A stretch of DNA of 64,000 nt from Culex pipiens pallens. Taxonomy: Eukaryota > Arthropoda > Insecta > Diptera > Culicidae. Both the position numbers and the translations under genes were made by a program. The first letter of the stretch is position 1. The number at the start of each line of letters is the position of its first letter. Positions 36,385-48,515 of this stretch are shown piece after piece. Location of the stretch: positions 30,170,181 through 30,234,180 of the forward strand of contig NC_068938.1 in the NCBI RefSeq assembly GCF_016801865.2. The letters are read 5' to 3'. Below the pieces are notes generated by a model. The model searched no databases. It was not told where the DNA came from and saw nothing but the letters and a program-made list of their open reading frames with translations.

Positions 36385-37059
36385 TTTTTTATGTGGAGAA
36401 ACTTTGTCCATATATTCCTTATCAAATTTTGAAAATCGAACCAATAGCTTCCGAGATATCGTCAGTTGAAAATTAAAGACTAGGTGATGCTTAGAAAAAA
36501 TCATTTTCATTTTTTCGATTTTTTATGAACTTTCAAAGTTACGAAAGGAATTTTTTTCAGCTCTTCAATAATCAGAGTTTTTTATGACATATTTCGAAAA
36601 AAATGGTAAAATTGTCGAGAATATGTGTGTATGGCTTATTTATTTAGACTTAAAACAATTTTTTTAACGCATTTTCGATACTTTTTTTTAATCTATGTCC
36701 GACATTATTCACTATAGCTCAAAATATGTCTTTTTTAGTGCTCTAAAATATATTGAATAATTTAGAAAGTTAAGAACAATATTTTGAGAATTTACAATTT
36801 AGTAATAAAAAGTTAAATTTATAAAATCTATTTTTCCGTGTACCTATTTTTCCGCAAAAATACGCACTCTGAAATCTGCAAAAAACAAACGCAAAAATCA
36901 TTTTTAGCATAATGTGTACAGAAGTGTTCCTGTAAGAATAAGCATTAATTTAAGTTTAACCCCTAATACAAAGTTTTAATGAGTTCAATAAAGTGAAATA
37001 AAAAAATCGTCAGTTGAGTTTTTTAACATCAAAAAAAAAAAAACACAAAAATAGTGCCA
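36385..37059. repeat. Decayed repeat and AT-rich interval
   Basis: 36.39-36.85 kb (AAATCGAACCAATAGCTTCC, GAGATATCGTCAGTTG) resembles the family carrying GCTGAGATATCGA words at 46.1 kb and 56.2 kb. No gene. Confidence 0.35.
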
Positions 37060-37245
37060 TGTTCCGTTACTCAAGCGTAATTTTTTTTGGAACATGTCAT
37101 TTTAAGGGAAATGATATGTTGTTCCTATGTTTATACATAACTATTTTTGTAATTGTCTGCTCTACAAATTTGTAGAACATTGCTACACTCTTAAAAATAA
37201 TATGTAAAGTTAATTAAAAACGTTACATTTTAAATTGTTTTTTTT
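37060..37245 (-). mobile_element. Internal fragment of the fold-back family
   Basis: GTTCCGTTACTCAAGCG, GGAACATGTCATTTTAAGGG and AATTGTCTGCTCTACAA match inner arm segments of the 4956-6315 element (near 5310-5510 and 5750-5950), with an internal deletion. Confidence 0.65.
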
Positions 37246-37260
37246 TTTTACATTTGCTTA

Positions 37261-37370
37261 GAAGATGATTCTGAGTCGATATGTATATGCGATAGTAGGT
37301 CGTGGAGGTGTAGTTACATAGTTCATTTTTGAATTGATTTCTAGCCTTTCCTCAGTTAGGAAACCAAACT
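37261..37370 (-). mobile_element. Fragment related to the 42.5-kb element
   Basis: In reverse complement it contains ACATATCGACTCAGAATC, as at 42635-42652, and ends in a degraded CCTTTCCTCAGTTAGGAAA terminus. Confidence 0.5.
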
Positions 37371-40300
37371 AAATTTTTAATTTTCAATTGATTTTTTTTC
37401 TTCTAAACAAACTTACTCACAAATCAACCCTTTTCATAAAGCTAAAATTTGTAACAAAAAGCTCTGTCTCCACCACCACAGGAACCCAAAAATCCGTAAC
37501 CAAATGCAGTGCAGCATCTTTTCCAGACCGTGAAACCAAGAAGCTCTCGGCCATCACGCCGTTGTGGAGTTGCATTCCCAGTCAGTGTTTTGTGCCACAG
37601 ACAATAAAAATGAAATTAATATGCGGTCACGGTTGGGAAACTCGAAAACTGTCGTTCCCAATTCAAGTCAGCTTTTTTTTTTTGCTGTACTCTTACCAAG
37701 TTTAGTGGTTGGGTTTCCTTGGGGTTGCTTGCTACTGGAGTTTTTTTATTCAGTTTTTGGTGAACGTGTTTTATTTTAATTCTGCCCAACCACCACCACT
37801 CTCTGGAATATCTTTTTTTGTTGTTGTTGCAAAAGTGCATCAAATTACCACGTGTGTGCCGGAGCACAAATTTCACATTCCTGGGTTCAGGCCAGTGCGC
37901 CTGAGAATGCATAATTTTCAGTCCCGTGCCTGACTAAAACTAAATAAAAGTAAAGTTGAACCCGGAGGCTATAAAAAAGACCGAGCTTGCGAAAAAGCTC
38001 AGTTTCCACCCACCCACTTTTGAGGGGTGGGTGGTGGTTGCACACGATATTCTATGGGACCACAAAAGTCAGCTGAGGTGGGCAAGGGTGAGTTGGAAAC
38101 TTTTTCTGAGGCGAACCCGAAAGCGAACCACAAAGCTGATTTTCCGGGGGCCGTTCACGAAAGCCTGGGACCACAAGTTGCTTCTTGGCGTTACTGTCTT
38201 TGCGTTGAAAGTCCGGGGATGTTTCCGAAAGGGGAACCGAAATATTCCAAGAAGGAAGCAGTGAGCATTAAACATTGCCCCCCATGCTCAGGTTGCGAGA
38301 AAATTGTATACGGTGTGGAAAGGGTTCCTAACTTTTTGTTCTTCTATTTGCCTGTGTGCACTTGAGAAAACTGCAACCGGAAGCCCTTTGACCCTTTGTT
38401 TCCCAACTTTGAAAAGGCCAAATATCACTTTTTTTTACCTTTTGGAAAAGTCAGGCAAGAGTTTAAAATTTGAAAAATAAGACAAAATTTCATGAAAATC
38501 ATATTTAAAATCTGCAAAATATGTTACCAGATATCGTCGATTGGAATTTGGAGACAATATGGGCAAAACTTGGAAAAACATTTTTCCATGATTTCATTCT
38601 TTTCAATGATATTTTCACTAATGTTCAAATAAGCAAATTGTTAGGAATTTTCCAATCTAATTGATAAAAAGTTTTTTTTTGAGATAGACGAAAAAGGAGA
38701 ACTTTTTTTTAAATTTGCAAAAAAAAATCAAGAAAATAAGCTATATTTTTAGATTTTTTGTTTTTTTTTATATGTTTGAGTTTAAAAAGTGTTTGCCTAC
38801 ACCAGTGGTCCTTGCGGGCCATTTTCATAATATCGCTGATCGCATTTGAAACATATTTCAAAATTACTAGAACTTGTAAAATTTGAATAGTTTGATAGGG
38901 TATTTTTCAATTGATTGATTTTTGCATTTGTTTTTCTAATGGTTTTCAAGTTTAATTGAATATTTTCCAAATTAAATTTGTAAAAAGAAACATTCAAAAT
39001 TTCTTCAAAACGCATAGTACGTTCCACATCAAGCCTTGCTTTTAATTAATTTATTTTTGTTTAAAAATAACATTTTTATTAAGGACGACACTTTCATATT
39101 TTTAAAGGTTTTTGGAAAGTTATTTTTATTTAAGCTTAGTAAACATATTTGGATTGATCTTAAAACATGTTGCTGATCTCTTCATATGTTTTTATTAGAA
39201 TGTATACAAACAAGTTTTTGAGACAAAATATTTTTTTAACACTTTCACAACATTTTCCAATTTTAGAAATAAAAAGTCATGGAAATTTGATGTTTGCTTG
39301 ATAAACAAAATAATTATTCAATCATGTTAAAATAGTTATTAACGCAACAGTATACTTGAGCTGTTATGACGTTGTGTTGTTTGCACGTCTACCCTCATTA
39401 AAATTTTAAAGTTTAAAAAAAATATTTTTCGACCCCTATATTTCAAGGGCGTCATAAAATATGAAAAAAAAATGAATAAAAGATTGCTTTTTATGCGTTA
39501 ATTTATTTGAAAATTAAAATAAGGTAACTTTATTTGATGTTTTTGATCAGACAATCCAACAAATTATAATTCAATTTGATAATTATTTTTCTATTACCAG
39601 GTTTAAATTTTTATCTAAAGTTATAATGTTTAGTCATCATAAATATTTTGATATATTTAACGTAAAATTGTGATTAAAATTAAGATTATTTTTTAATGAA
39701 ATTTTATTTATTTTTTCTACCATCCTTGATTTTATTTAGTTTTGTGGTCTATTAAATGATTTTGTGTAAATTAAGATTGAATTTTATTGAATCTTTTTAA
39801 AATAGTTTTCTATGTTTTCATAACAAATCTAGACATTAAATTGCAAAAAAAATTAAATTACAAAAAAAATTAAATTAAGAAAAAATAAAAGTAATAAAAA
39901 ATAGAGTTTAAACCAACTTTTAAAATAAATTATTAAGTCAATTTTTTTGGTTTATTGATTTAATGTTTATATTTTTTGCTTTTATTAAAATAAATTCCTA
40001 TCAATAAAGTACGTTCATGATTTCATTATATATGCCATTTTCTGAGCTGTCAACTTTGCGTATCGCTTGCCAAACTTTTTTAACCTATAAAGCTGAAATT
40101 TGGCCCAGATTAGATGCTTTGATTAAAATTGGCAGGAAATGCAACCCGATTTTACTTTTAGTTACTTTTAGATAAAAAAAACCATATTAAGAATCTTTGT
40201 TTTACCAATGGAAATGAAAGTTAATCATAAATGTTGATCCATTTACACACAGGAAATGTTGTTGGGCCACTATGGTCCAAAAGTTGGCTTATTTTGTTTA

Positions 40301-42028
40301 TTTGATCATATCAAATAATTTAAAAGATAATTTTATCAAAATTTAGTATTTGAGACAAAAATAATTAAAGATAACTATGAGAGACACCGAATCGATTAAA
40401 AATGTCCTTCACCAGTTACAATAACGGTAAAATTTGATCCTGAAAAGATGAAAGCATTTGAAAGAAATACTTTTGTATGAAAATATGCGTTAATTGTTAA
40501 TTTCAGAAAATTTCAGATATGCTTTAAACAAAAAAAATCTCTAGTACGAGTTTCTTTATACATATAACTTTTAAGGATAACATATTAATAATTTCTATAC
40601 ACAATTACGTGGTCCTACAATTACATGTTTTCCTTAAGTCTCAATTACCTTAGTTTTGCCCTTATTTTTTGTAAAACAAAACATTTTGTGTCAAATGGGT
40701 TCCATCAGTTTGATGAACTTCAGCCTTCACAGGGTTAATAACCGCCAGGTTGAACTTTTCTGTTTACCCCATTACGGGCACGTGCAGGTGAAACCAAGAC
40801 CCGTTTACTTTCTCCTGCCGGCAGGAAAAATCCTCCGGGATGAAAACCTTTTGTGGAAATGATGCTAATGAAGTTGAATGCAGTTCAGTGTGCAACGGTG
40901 GTGCAGTGAAAAGTTGGTCCTTCTCATTCGTGGGTACATTCTTTCAATTTCCCGCACTCGGTCAACTGGAAGACGTACTTTTCTGCCGAATGAACCGGGG
41001 AACCCGTACATTGGGAACACCTGGAGCGAGAATTTTACGTATTTGAATTTGAAAGGGGAGACGTTTCACTTCGCCCCCCTCCCGGTAACTGGAAGTGCTT
41101 AGTGCTGTTTTATGCGAAAAGTTGGCCAGGTACTAACTTTCTCCTGTTTGGGAAGCGATGATGGTTGCAAAACGATCGTTCTGGGCTGGAACTGATTTAT
41201 TCATTATTTTTAAACGTTTTTGAGGACAGAGTTGAGACTTTTGAAGGTTGCATTTATTCGAAATCAAAACCAGATTAAGTTATTTTTGTATGCTCATGGA
41301 AATAATTTAGAGAATTTCCAACAGCATTTTTTCATCATCTGCAAATGCCACCTGTAACTGTGTCATAGAAGCATTTCAATCGAGTTATTCCATAGGAGAA
41401 AGCTTTTCCAGGAATGCATCCATCATATTTTCCTCCCCCGCTTCAACTTTCCAGCTGAAACTGGGAAGTACATCCTGAAAGATGGATGTACGCTTTTTAA
41501 TATCCTCCCTCCATTTATGGCTCTCCGAAGCGTCTCCGGATCAGAAAACTATTTCTTATCAGCACCATTCCCTGCGTTACACACGTGAACATACCCACGT
41601 GTGCATTTTCCATCCGCCCTCGTCAAAATTTTATAGATTTCCACATCATCGCTGCCGGGTGGGGTTCTCGTTGAGGAAAAAAGGTGAAAAATCTGCTCCA
41701 CTTTATGGGGTTGGAACTAGATGAGCTCACTTCTCATTTCGATTTATTGGAAACGATCCTCGGAGGGGATCGAGGGGTGCGGTGCGGAGTGTGAAGGTTC
41801 AACCAGGACTAAAAGACGCCGCAAAACCCATCATTGGCACTTTGAGGCTTGCACTAGCTTGGGAAGTAGCGGATATTGGAGATTTACAGTGAGGGGTAAG
41901 AGTTTGGAATATGATGAAAAATTAAGCTTTTTTTACCGACTTGTGTCATAGCTCAAAATATGGCATTTTTCGTCATCTAAATTATATTCTAAAATGGGTT
42001 TTTTTCAAAACTGGTATTTTCCGAACTT

Positions 42029-42030
<2 letters not shown>
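37371..42030. other. Unique and AT-rich blocks, no supported gene
   Basis: 37.45-38.4 kb and 40.64-41.95 kb are GC-richer and apparently single copy; 38.4-40.64 kb is very AT-rich. Open frames in the GC-richer blocks (for example 37956-38365, 40656-41102, 41482-41951) overlap in several frames, lack recognisable domains and are not called. No RNA gene or bounded transposon seen. Confidence 0.4.

Positions 42031-42082
<52 letters not shown>
42031..42082 (+). repeat. (TG)26 microsatellite
   Basis: Uninterrupted TG dinucleotides. Confidence 0.95.
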
Positions 42083-42085
<3 letters not shown>

Positions 42086-42663
42086 TTGCCAATTGAAATT
42101 GAAAAATTGAAGATTTTTTTAGAGTGTATATTCGATTGCCTTAATCAAATGACCCAACATATTACTAATTAAAAAAGGTTAATTGATTAAATTGTCAAAA
42201 ATATTATGTCGGTAATTATTTAAAAAGAAGGAAATATCAGAAAGCTTCAGAATTAATAAAAAAGAAATGCAATCAGCTGAAGTTAATTCAAAATTCATCT
42301 TCGATCTTTCGAGGACACATTTTCAATGTTTAAAGTGAATCTTATTGGAATTTTGCAACGATTCAAAAACAATTTTATAATTTTCAAATCAAACCATAAA
42401 TAAAAATTACCTTTTTCTTTAATTCTCAAATTTGGAAAATATTTTTTATCGTTTAGGTTCGCAATTAGGATCGGCCAATATTCAGAAGCAGAAATTAAAA
42501 TCAGCGTAATTTTTTTCCGCATTTTTGTTTGTTTTTCACTAGATGTTTTGCCTTCCTCACTGAGGTAAGGCTATAATCCTGCTCTAAAATGGAACTTTTT
42601 ATTTAAAGCTCGAAAACCCACCTTGATGTATACATATCGACTCAGAATCGAAAACTGAACAAA

Positions 42664-42727
42664 TGTCTGTGTGTATGTGTGTGTGTATGTGTGTGTGTAT
42701 GTGTGTGTGTATGTGTGTGTGTATGTG
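42664..42727 (+). repeat. 12-bp TG-rich minisatellite (TGTGTGTGTATG)n
   Basis: About five units. The opposite strand gives a false His-Ile-Thr repeat frame. Confidence 0.9.
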
Positions 42728-42927
42728 ACCAATAATGTCACGCAGTTTTCTCAGCACTGGCTGAACCGATTTTGACCAAACCAGTCGCATTCGACTTGGT
42801 TTAGGGTCCCATACGGTGCTATTGAATTGTTTGAAGTTTCGATAAGTAGTTCAAAAGTTATGTATAAAAATCTGTATTCGCATATTTTCGGAAGTTGAAT
42901 AAATGGCAGTAAACTGAACCAAACATC

Positions 42928-44012
42928 ATCATGTTATACATCGTTAGTTAGGTAATTGAAAAACCTTTCCAATGAGTCCAAAACATTGATAATCTGGCAA
43001 CCCTGTCTCGAGTTATAACCACTTAAGTGACATTTGTTTACTTTTTTGTAGCCGGATCTCACTTAAATGTATGTAAACAATGTCCGGATCCACCATCCGA
43101 CCCATCGTTGGTTAGGTAATCGAAAGACCTTTCCAACGAGTCTAAAACATTGACGATCTGGCAACCCTGTCTCGAGCTATGACCACTTAAGTGACATTTG
43201 TTTACTTTTTTGTAGCCGGATCTCACTTAAATGTATGTAAACAATGTCCGGATCCACCATCCGACCCATCGTTGGTTAGGTAATCGAAAGACCTTTCCAA
43301 CGAGTCTAAAACATTGACGATCTGGCAACCCTGTCTCGAGCTATGACCACTTAAGTGACATTTGTTTACTTTTTTGTAGCCGGATCTCACTTAAATGTAT
43401 GTAAACAATGTCCGGATCCATCATCCGACCCATCGTTGGTTAGGTAATCGAAAGAACTTTCCAACGAGTCTAAAACATTGACGATCTGGCAACCCTGTCT
43501 CGAGCTATGACCACTTAAGTGACATTTATTTACTTTTTTGTAGCCGGATCTCACTTAAATGTATGTAAACAATGTCCGGATCCACCATCCGACCCATCGT
43601 TGGTTAGGTAATCGAAAGACCTTTCCAACGAGTCTAAAACATTGACGATCTGGCAACCCTGTCTCGAGCTATGACCACTTAAGTGACATTTGTTTACTTT
43701 TTTGTAGCCGGATCTCACTTAAATGTATGTAAACAATGTCCGGATCCATCGTCCGACCCATCGTTGGTTAGGTAATCGAAAGACCTTTCCAACGAGTCTA
43801 AAACATTAAAGATCTGGCAACCCTGTCTCGAATTCTGACCACTTAAGTGATATTTATGTACTTTTTTGTAGCCGGATCTCACTTAAATGTATGTAAACAA
43901 TGTCCGGATCCATCATCCGACCCATCGTTGGTAAGGTAATCGAAAGACCTTTCCAACGAGTCTAAAACATTGAAGATCTGGCAACCCTATCTCAAGCTAT
44001 GACCACTTAAGA
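42928..44012 (+). repeat. 164-bp satellite, about 6.5 units
   Basis: The word TCTGGCAACCCTGTCTCGAG starts at 42993 and recurs at exactly 164-bp steps (43157, 43321, 43485, 43649, 43813, 43977). Units also share GTAGCCGGATCTCACTTAAA and AACAATGTCCGGATCCA. The central units are nearly identical; the first and last are more diverged, as expected from unequal exchange. Confidence 0.95.
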
Positions 44013-45035
44013 TGCCACTTATGAGCCCTTGCGGGCGCTCTAAAATTCTTTGTGTAAATATGTGTATTCGGCGCCGTCGCTCCGTGCCATACTTTCATAC
44101 ACTTAGGAGCCCAGGGCGGCGTAGTCCTTGTAGATTAAAAGGAAGACACTAGTGGTTGGTACCTGGGTGATGAATAGAGAGAATGCGTCACGTGATTTTC
44201 GAATGATCCCACTTTGTTTACATCTACAAAGTTGGAGGCTGTTCAAGCACAAGCATGACTTTTTTCTTACTGGTAAATGAGCTGTTTTGAAATCAGTTGT
44301 ATATGTTTTATTTTGTCTAGTTTTTGACTTTTTTTGCTGTAAAATTGTGTTTGTTTTCAAGTATCGATTGGTTAGAACATGTTTTAATTTTTTACGGGTG
44401 ACGACGAACTGCGGCGAGAATGTCATTCTGCGTTGCGGCAGATAAATTTCCTGGCTGATTTTGGAATCCTGCAGCTCTTCCTAGTCCAGCGAAAAAAACA
44501 TCGCTAATTCTAGCGAAGCTGATCCAACAAACAGAGAAGATTTTCACTAAACCAGTAGATTTTCAAACGGAATCAAACAATTAAGACAGCTTCTGGGTAT
44601 ATACAACCGCATCGACTCCATAAACAACTTCCAATCATAATTATAAAAAAATACAATCTCGCCTTCAACTTTCTTAAGATTTCTTGACTCCAACTCCAGG
44701 TTCCCAATAATCAAAATTTGTCACTGTCGCAAAAAAAAAACAATTTTTAATGATCGATAACAATACTCTCTACTTTTGGGGAACAGTAAATTGGTTCCAC
44801 TTTGACAGTTCAAAATTGAGGCCGTTTTGCGAACCACTATTCAGCACCCAGGTTGGTACTAGCAATGGTGGCCGACAGCTATAAAGTCCACTTCGTTTTT
44901 ATGAGCCCTTGAGTAATATGTGTGTTTTTTTGTATTCCGGAACTTAACGAAATCAGACGAAATTTGTGTCCAAACCCATCATATCACATATCACCCATTG
45001 TTGGAAAAGAGTGAGGAAGGCACCAACCACATAGG

Positions 45036-46479
45036 TGGATTAAGTTAGTTTTTTTTATTTGGATTAATCATTGTCTATACGTGCCTTAAAATTATCTCCC
45101 GAAGTTTGTATAATTAAAAGTAGAATTTCCCAATTTTTTACAAAAATGTGATTTTTATAAAATAAACGAAAATCTTGTCAAACAAAATTTTAAAATTAAT
45201 TTTTTTGTGACAGAATCAAATTTGGAATTGAAAAAGAACAATTTTCTATGAAAAATTTCGCCGTTTTCAAGTTAAGCCGGTGCAATTTTTTAATGTTTAT
45301 GTTTGATTCATGAAATCGGGTGTCATTTTTTCAAAATAAAATTAAAAAAAATTCGTTGAGATTTGACTTGATATAAAATTCATTTCACCGCATTTACATT
45401 GATGTTGAGCTTGATTTAACCAACAAAAAAAATTGTGTTATTTTGCTGATATTACGACAAAAAATATTTTTTAGCGAAAAAACAATATTTGTTCAAAATA
45501 TTAAAAAAAAAAACTAATGACTGCAAAACAATTGTCCTAGCATCTAGTGCATTAAAAAATAGTCATTTTATTCAAATGTTCAAACCATTGCATATATTTT
45601 TTTTCTTTTTGTACCCTTGAAGTTTAAATCCTGGGAAATTAAGAAATTTGTGATATTTTTTCAGCTTAAGATATCGGAAACTACTTGTGCGATTTTAAAA
45701 GTTTTTTGTAACTTTCCGATCTTTTCAATAACAATTAATGTCGAAATTCATAAAATTTATATTTGTTAAACAAAATTTTATTAGCATAATTAAAAACGTC
45801 GAACAATCTTTTTAAATAAGTTGTTTTCTTTATAGTCAATGTTTTTTTTTTTTAATTTATAGTTTGATTTTCAAAAGAGCTATCTGTTCAGCAATTTGAA
45901 AAAAAAATCGTTGTAATGCTTCGTTTAGAGCTTATAAAAGTAAAAGGTACTCTAATTCATTCAATATTCATCAATATTTTTATCAAGATGAGAAGAACCT
46001 ATGTAATGAAAGTAGTTAATCATTCTGACCCAGTAATTTGAGTAATAAATTGTTAAACTGACAAGTATTTGATGCTTCTGTAAACCTTTGTCATATCTTT
46101 TTTTCTTTCATAATTCATTTAAATCGTTTTCATATTACATTTCGATAGTATTTTTTTTTTCATTATGAATATTTACATTGAAAATCGGACTATTAGTTGC
46201 TGAGATATCGACATTGGAAAATGGTGGGTTGTTTGGGTGAGACTTGGAAAACTTAAATTTTCCTGTTTCTTTTTCTTTAAGCCTGTGTATCTCGGCAACC
46301 AGAGGTCCAATCTTCTCTTAAACATTTTTAAAGCAAATATTCTGAATTAAAAAAAAAATGATTTAGAAATGGTCGCCCATGGTCACTATTTTTTAAATCG
46401 AAAACTGCAAAAAAAATCGCTGAAATCAAACTTTCGGTGGCTATATCTTGAAAACGGAGCCCTTCCCGAATAACTTTGG
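45036..46479. repeat. AT-rich repeat-derived interval, no gene
   Basis: Segments match the palindromic element at 55363-57319: about 45240-45300 (CGCCGTTTTCAAGTTAAGCC), and about 46145-46330 (TTAGTTGCTGAGATATCGAC, GGGTGAGACTTGGAAAAC). Probably an old, broken relative. Confidence 0.5.
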
Positions 46480-46926
46480 AATAAAATTTTCTGATATTTG
46501 AAAATACTAGGCCAATAACATTTTATGTTATTTATAACAAGATTTGTTATTCGTCGTTATGAATTTTTTGTTATCCCGAGCAGACGGAAATAACTTGGGA
46601 AGGTCAGTTTTTGATATTGTGAGAAGATCGAAATATGTTATTGGGATGATCGGATTAGTTGTTAAAATAACAAAAATCAATAACAAAGATTTGTTCGAAG
46701 AATAACTTAAACTGTTATTATGTTGTTATTACAATAACAAACCAATAACACAGAAGGAATCATGAAAGAATAACAAGATTTGTTATTTTGTGCGGAGAGG
46801 TGGAGCAGCATAATAACAAAAAATGTTATTGAACTGGTATGTCTCCATAACAAAAAAAAGTTATTGTTTTGGTTTATTTGTAATTTGCAAATAAACCTGC
46901 AGTTGCCATAACTCCTATGTACTAGT

Positions 46927-47157
46927 CAGGGCTGCAGAGTCGGGTACCTCCAAGCGACTTTGAATCCATACTTTGAAGACAACTCCGACTCTGGATGCAG
47001 GATATGACGTCAACGACGACTTCAGCTCTCCAAAAATACCCGACTTCACAGATTCCGACTCCGAGTAAAAGTTGCTGAAAATTCGCTGAATCCGATGCAG
47101 TCTCCGAGGTCTCACTCCAGCTCGAACTTCAACGTCAGCTCCGACTTCCTCGCTCTG
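46927..47157. mobile_element. Decayed hAT-like element, CAGGGCTG family
   Basis: Starts CAGGGCTGCAGAGTCGGG, the left end of the 27.5-kb element, and contains scattered degraded GACTCC words. The right end is approximate (CAGAGCGAGGAAGTCGGAGC in reverse). No 8-bp duplication remains. Confidence 0.65.
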
Positions 47158-47267
47158 TGAAAATAATAACAGTTTTTGTTATTCACACTTCAAAAATTCT
47201 CATTAAATAAATCAATTCCGTTAGGGAATAAAAAAATCAAATTATTCGCTCTACAGCATTGCCTTGG

Positions 47268-47434
47268 CGTTCTCGATTGCGAGATTCCTACTCGAAACTA
47301 GGTGTTCGAAGGCTTGATTGTTGAGGCAATTGCAAACCTCTTTTTACACCTTAGCTTCCATCCACCCCGGGATTCGAACTGACGACCTTTGGATTGTTAG
47401 TCCAACTGCCTACCAGCGACTCCACCGAGGCAGG
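47268..47434 (-). mobile_element. tRNA-like SINE unit, minus strand
   Basis: The head at 47362-47434 reads on the minus strand CCTGCCTCGGTGGAGTCGCT, then a B box AGTTCGAATCCCGG. The body continues to about 47268 (GCCTCAACAATCAAGCCTTC). Same family as 33588-33676. It directly follows the tRNA-Glu SINE on the same strand, so the two may be one dimeric retroposon. Confidence 0.6.
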
Positions 47435-47449
47435 ACCCAGGGAGACGAC

Positions 47450-47640
47450 TCCTACACCTGGAATGAGCTAACGACCTAACCATTAGAGGTTAGTCCGGGG
47501 CCAACATTTACTTCCCGTCCGACGGAAGGCGTGATCAGACAAATCTCGTCTCGAAAAATGCCACCGGGACCGTCTGGGATCGAACCAAGGCCGACTGGGT
47601 GAGAGGCAATCACGCTTACCCCTACACCGCGGTTCCAGGC
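47450..47640 (-). mobile_element. tRNA-Glu-derived SINE, minus strand
   Basis: The 71-nt head at 47566-47636 has near-complementary acceptor arms (GGAACCG and CGGTCCC), a CTCTCACCC loop with a Glu-type CTC anticodon and a B box GGTTCGATCCC. The body GGTGGCATTTTTCGAGACGA, then GTCTGATCACGCCTTCCGTC matches the plus-strand copy at 7193. Confidence 0.8.
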
Positions 47641-47689
47641 AGGAATATAAAAAAATTAAAAAAAAAATGAACTCCATAAAGTTATTTTT

Positions 47690-48515
47690 ATCGGATTAAT
47701 TTTAGCTTGAAACCCCATTTCATGGTGAAATAAATGACCCCGATGAAATAGGTCAAAATTATCCCATAGTTCTAGCCAATATTAGCAAAGTCCCTTAGGG
47801 GGTATATCAAATAATAAAAAAATCAACTTTCAAAATTTCAACTTTTTAGAATAATTTTAGCTTAAGGACCCCATTTCATGGCCAAAATAATGACCCTGAC
47901 GAAATTGGTCAAAATTATCCCATAGTTCTAGCCAATATTAGCAAAGTCCCTTAGGGGGTATATCAAATAATTAAAAAAATCAACTTTCAAAATTTCAACT
48001 TTTTAGAATAATTTTAGCTTAAGGACCCCATTTCATGGCCAAAATAATGACCCTGACGAAATTGGTCAAAATTATCCCATAGCTCTAGCCATATCAAATA
48101 ATTAAAAAAATCAACTTCCAAAATTTCAACTTTTTAGAATAATTTTAGCTTAAGGACCCCATTTCATGACCAAAATAATGACCCCAACGAAATTGGTCAA
48201 AATTATCCCATAGTTCTAGCCAATTTTAGCAAAGTCCCTTAGGGGGTATATCAAATAATTAAAAAAAATCAACTTTAAAAATTTCAACTTTTTAGAATAA
48301 TTTTAGCTTAAGGACCCCATTTCATGGCCAAAATAATGACCCTGACGAAATTGGTCAAAATTATCCCATAGCTCTAGCCATATCAAATAATTAAAAAAAT
48401 CAACTTCCAAAATTTCAACTTTTTAGAATAATTTTAGCTTAAGGACCCCATTTCATGACCAAAATAATGACCCCGACGAAATTAGACAAAATTATCCCAA
48501 AGATCTAAACAAATT
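47690..48515 (+). repeat. Satellite with alternating ~157- and 131-bp units
   Basis: AATTTTAGCTT starts at 47698, 47853, 48010, 48141, 48299 and 48430, giving spacings of 155, 157, 131, 158 and 131. The short units lack the segment AATATTAGCAAAGTCCCTTA plus the next few bases. Units share GACCCCATTTCATGGCCAAA and AATTATCCCATAG. Confidence 0.93.

Larger units (their letters stand above)
42549..45035. mobile_element. ~2.5-kb repeat element carrying a 164-bp satellite
   Basis: The left edge TTGCCTTCCTCACTGAGGTA is mirrored by GAGTGAGGAAGGCACCAA near 45010-45027, giving short inverted ends GCCTTCCTCAC/GTGAGGAAGGC. Inside are a TG-rich microsatellite, GCTGAACCGATTTTGACCAA, the satellite array, and AT-rich filler. 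A related fragment is at 37261-37370. The class is uncertain and the target duplication was not resolved. Confidence 0.55.

Noticed and set aside
37956..38365. Overlapping open frames in a GC-richer block
   Set aside because: Several competing frames, no domain, no credible start or splice signals.
42599..42790. His-Ile-Thr repeat frame on the minus strand
   Set aside because: Encoded by the TG-rich minisatellite.
42928..44012. CRISPR array
   Set aside because: The repeats are 164 bp without unique spacers and the context is eukaryotic; this is a satellite.
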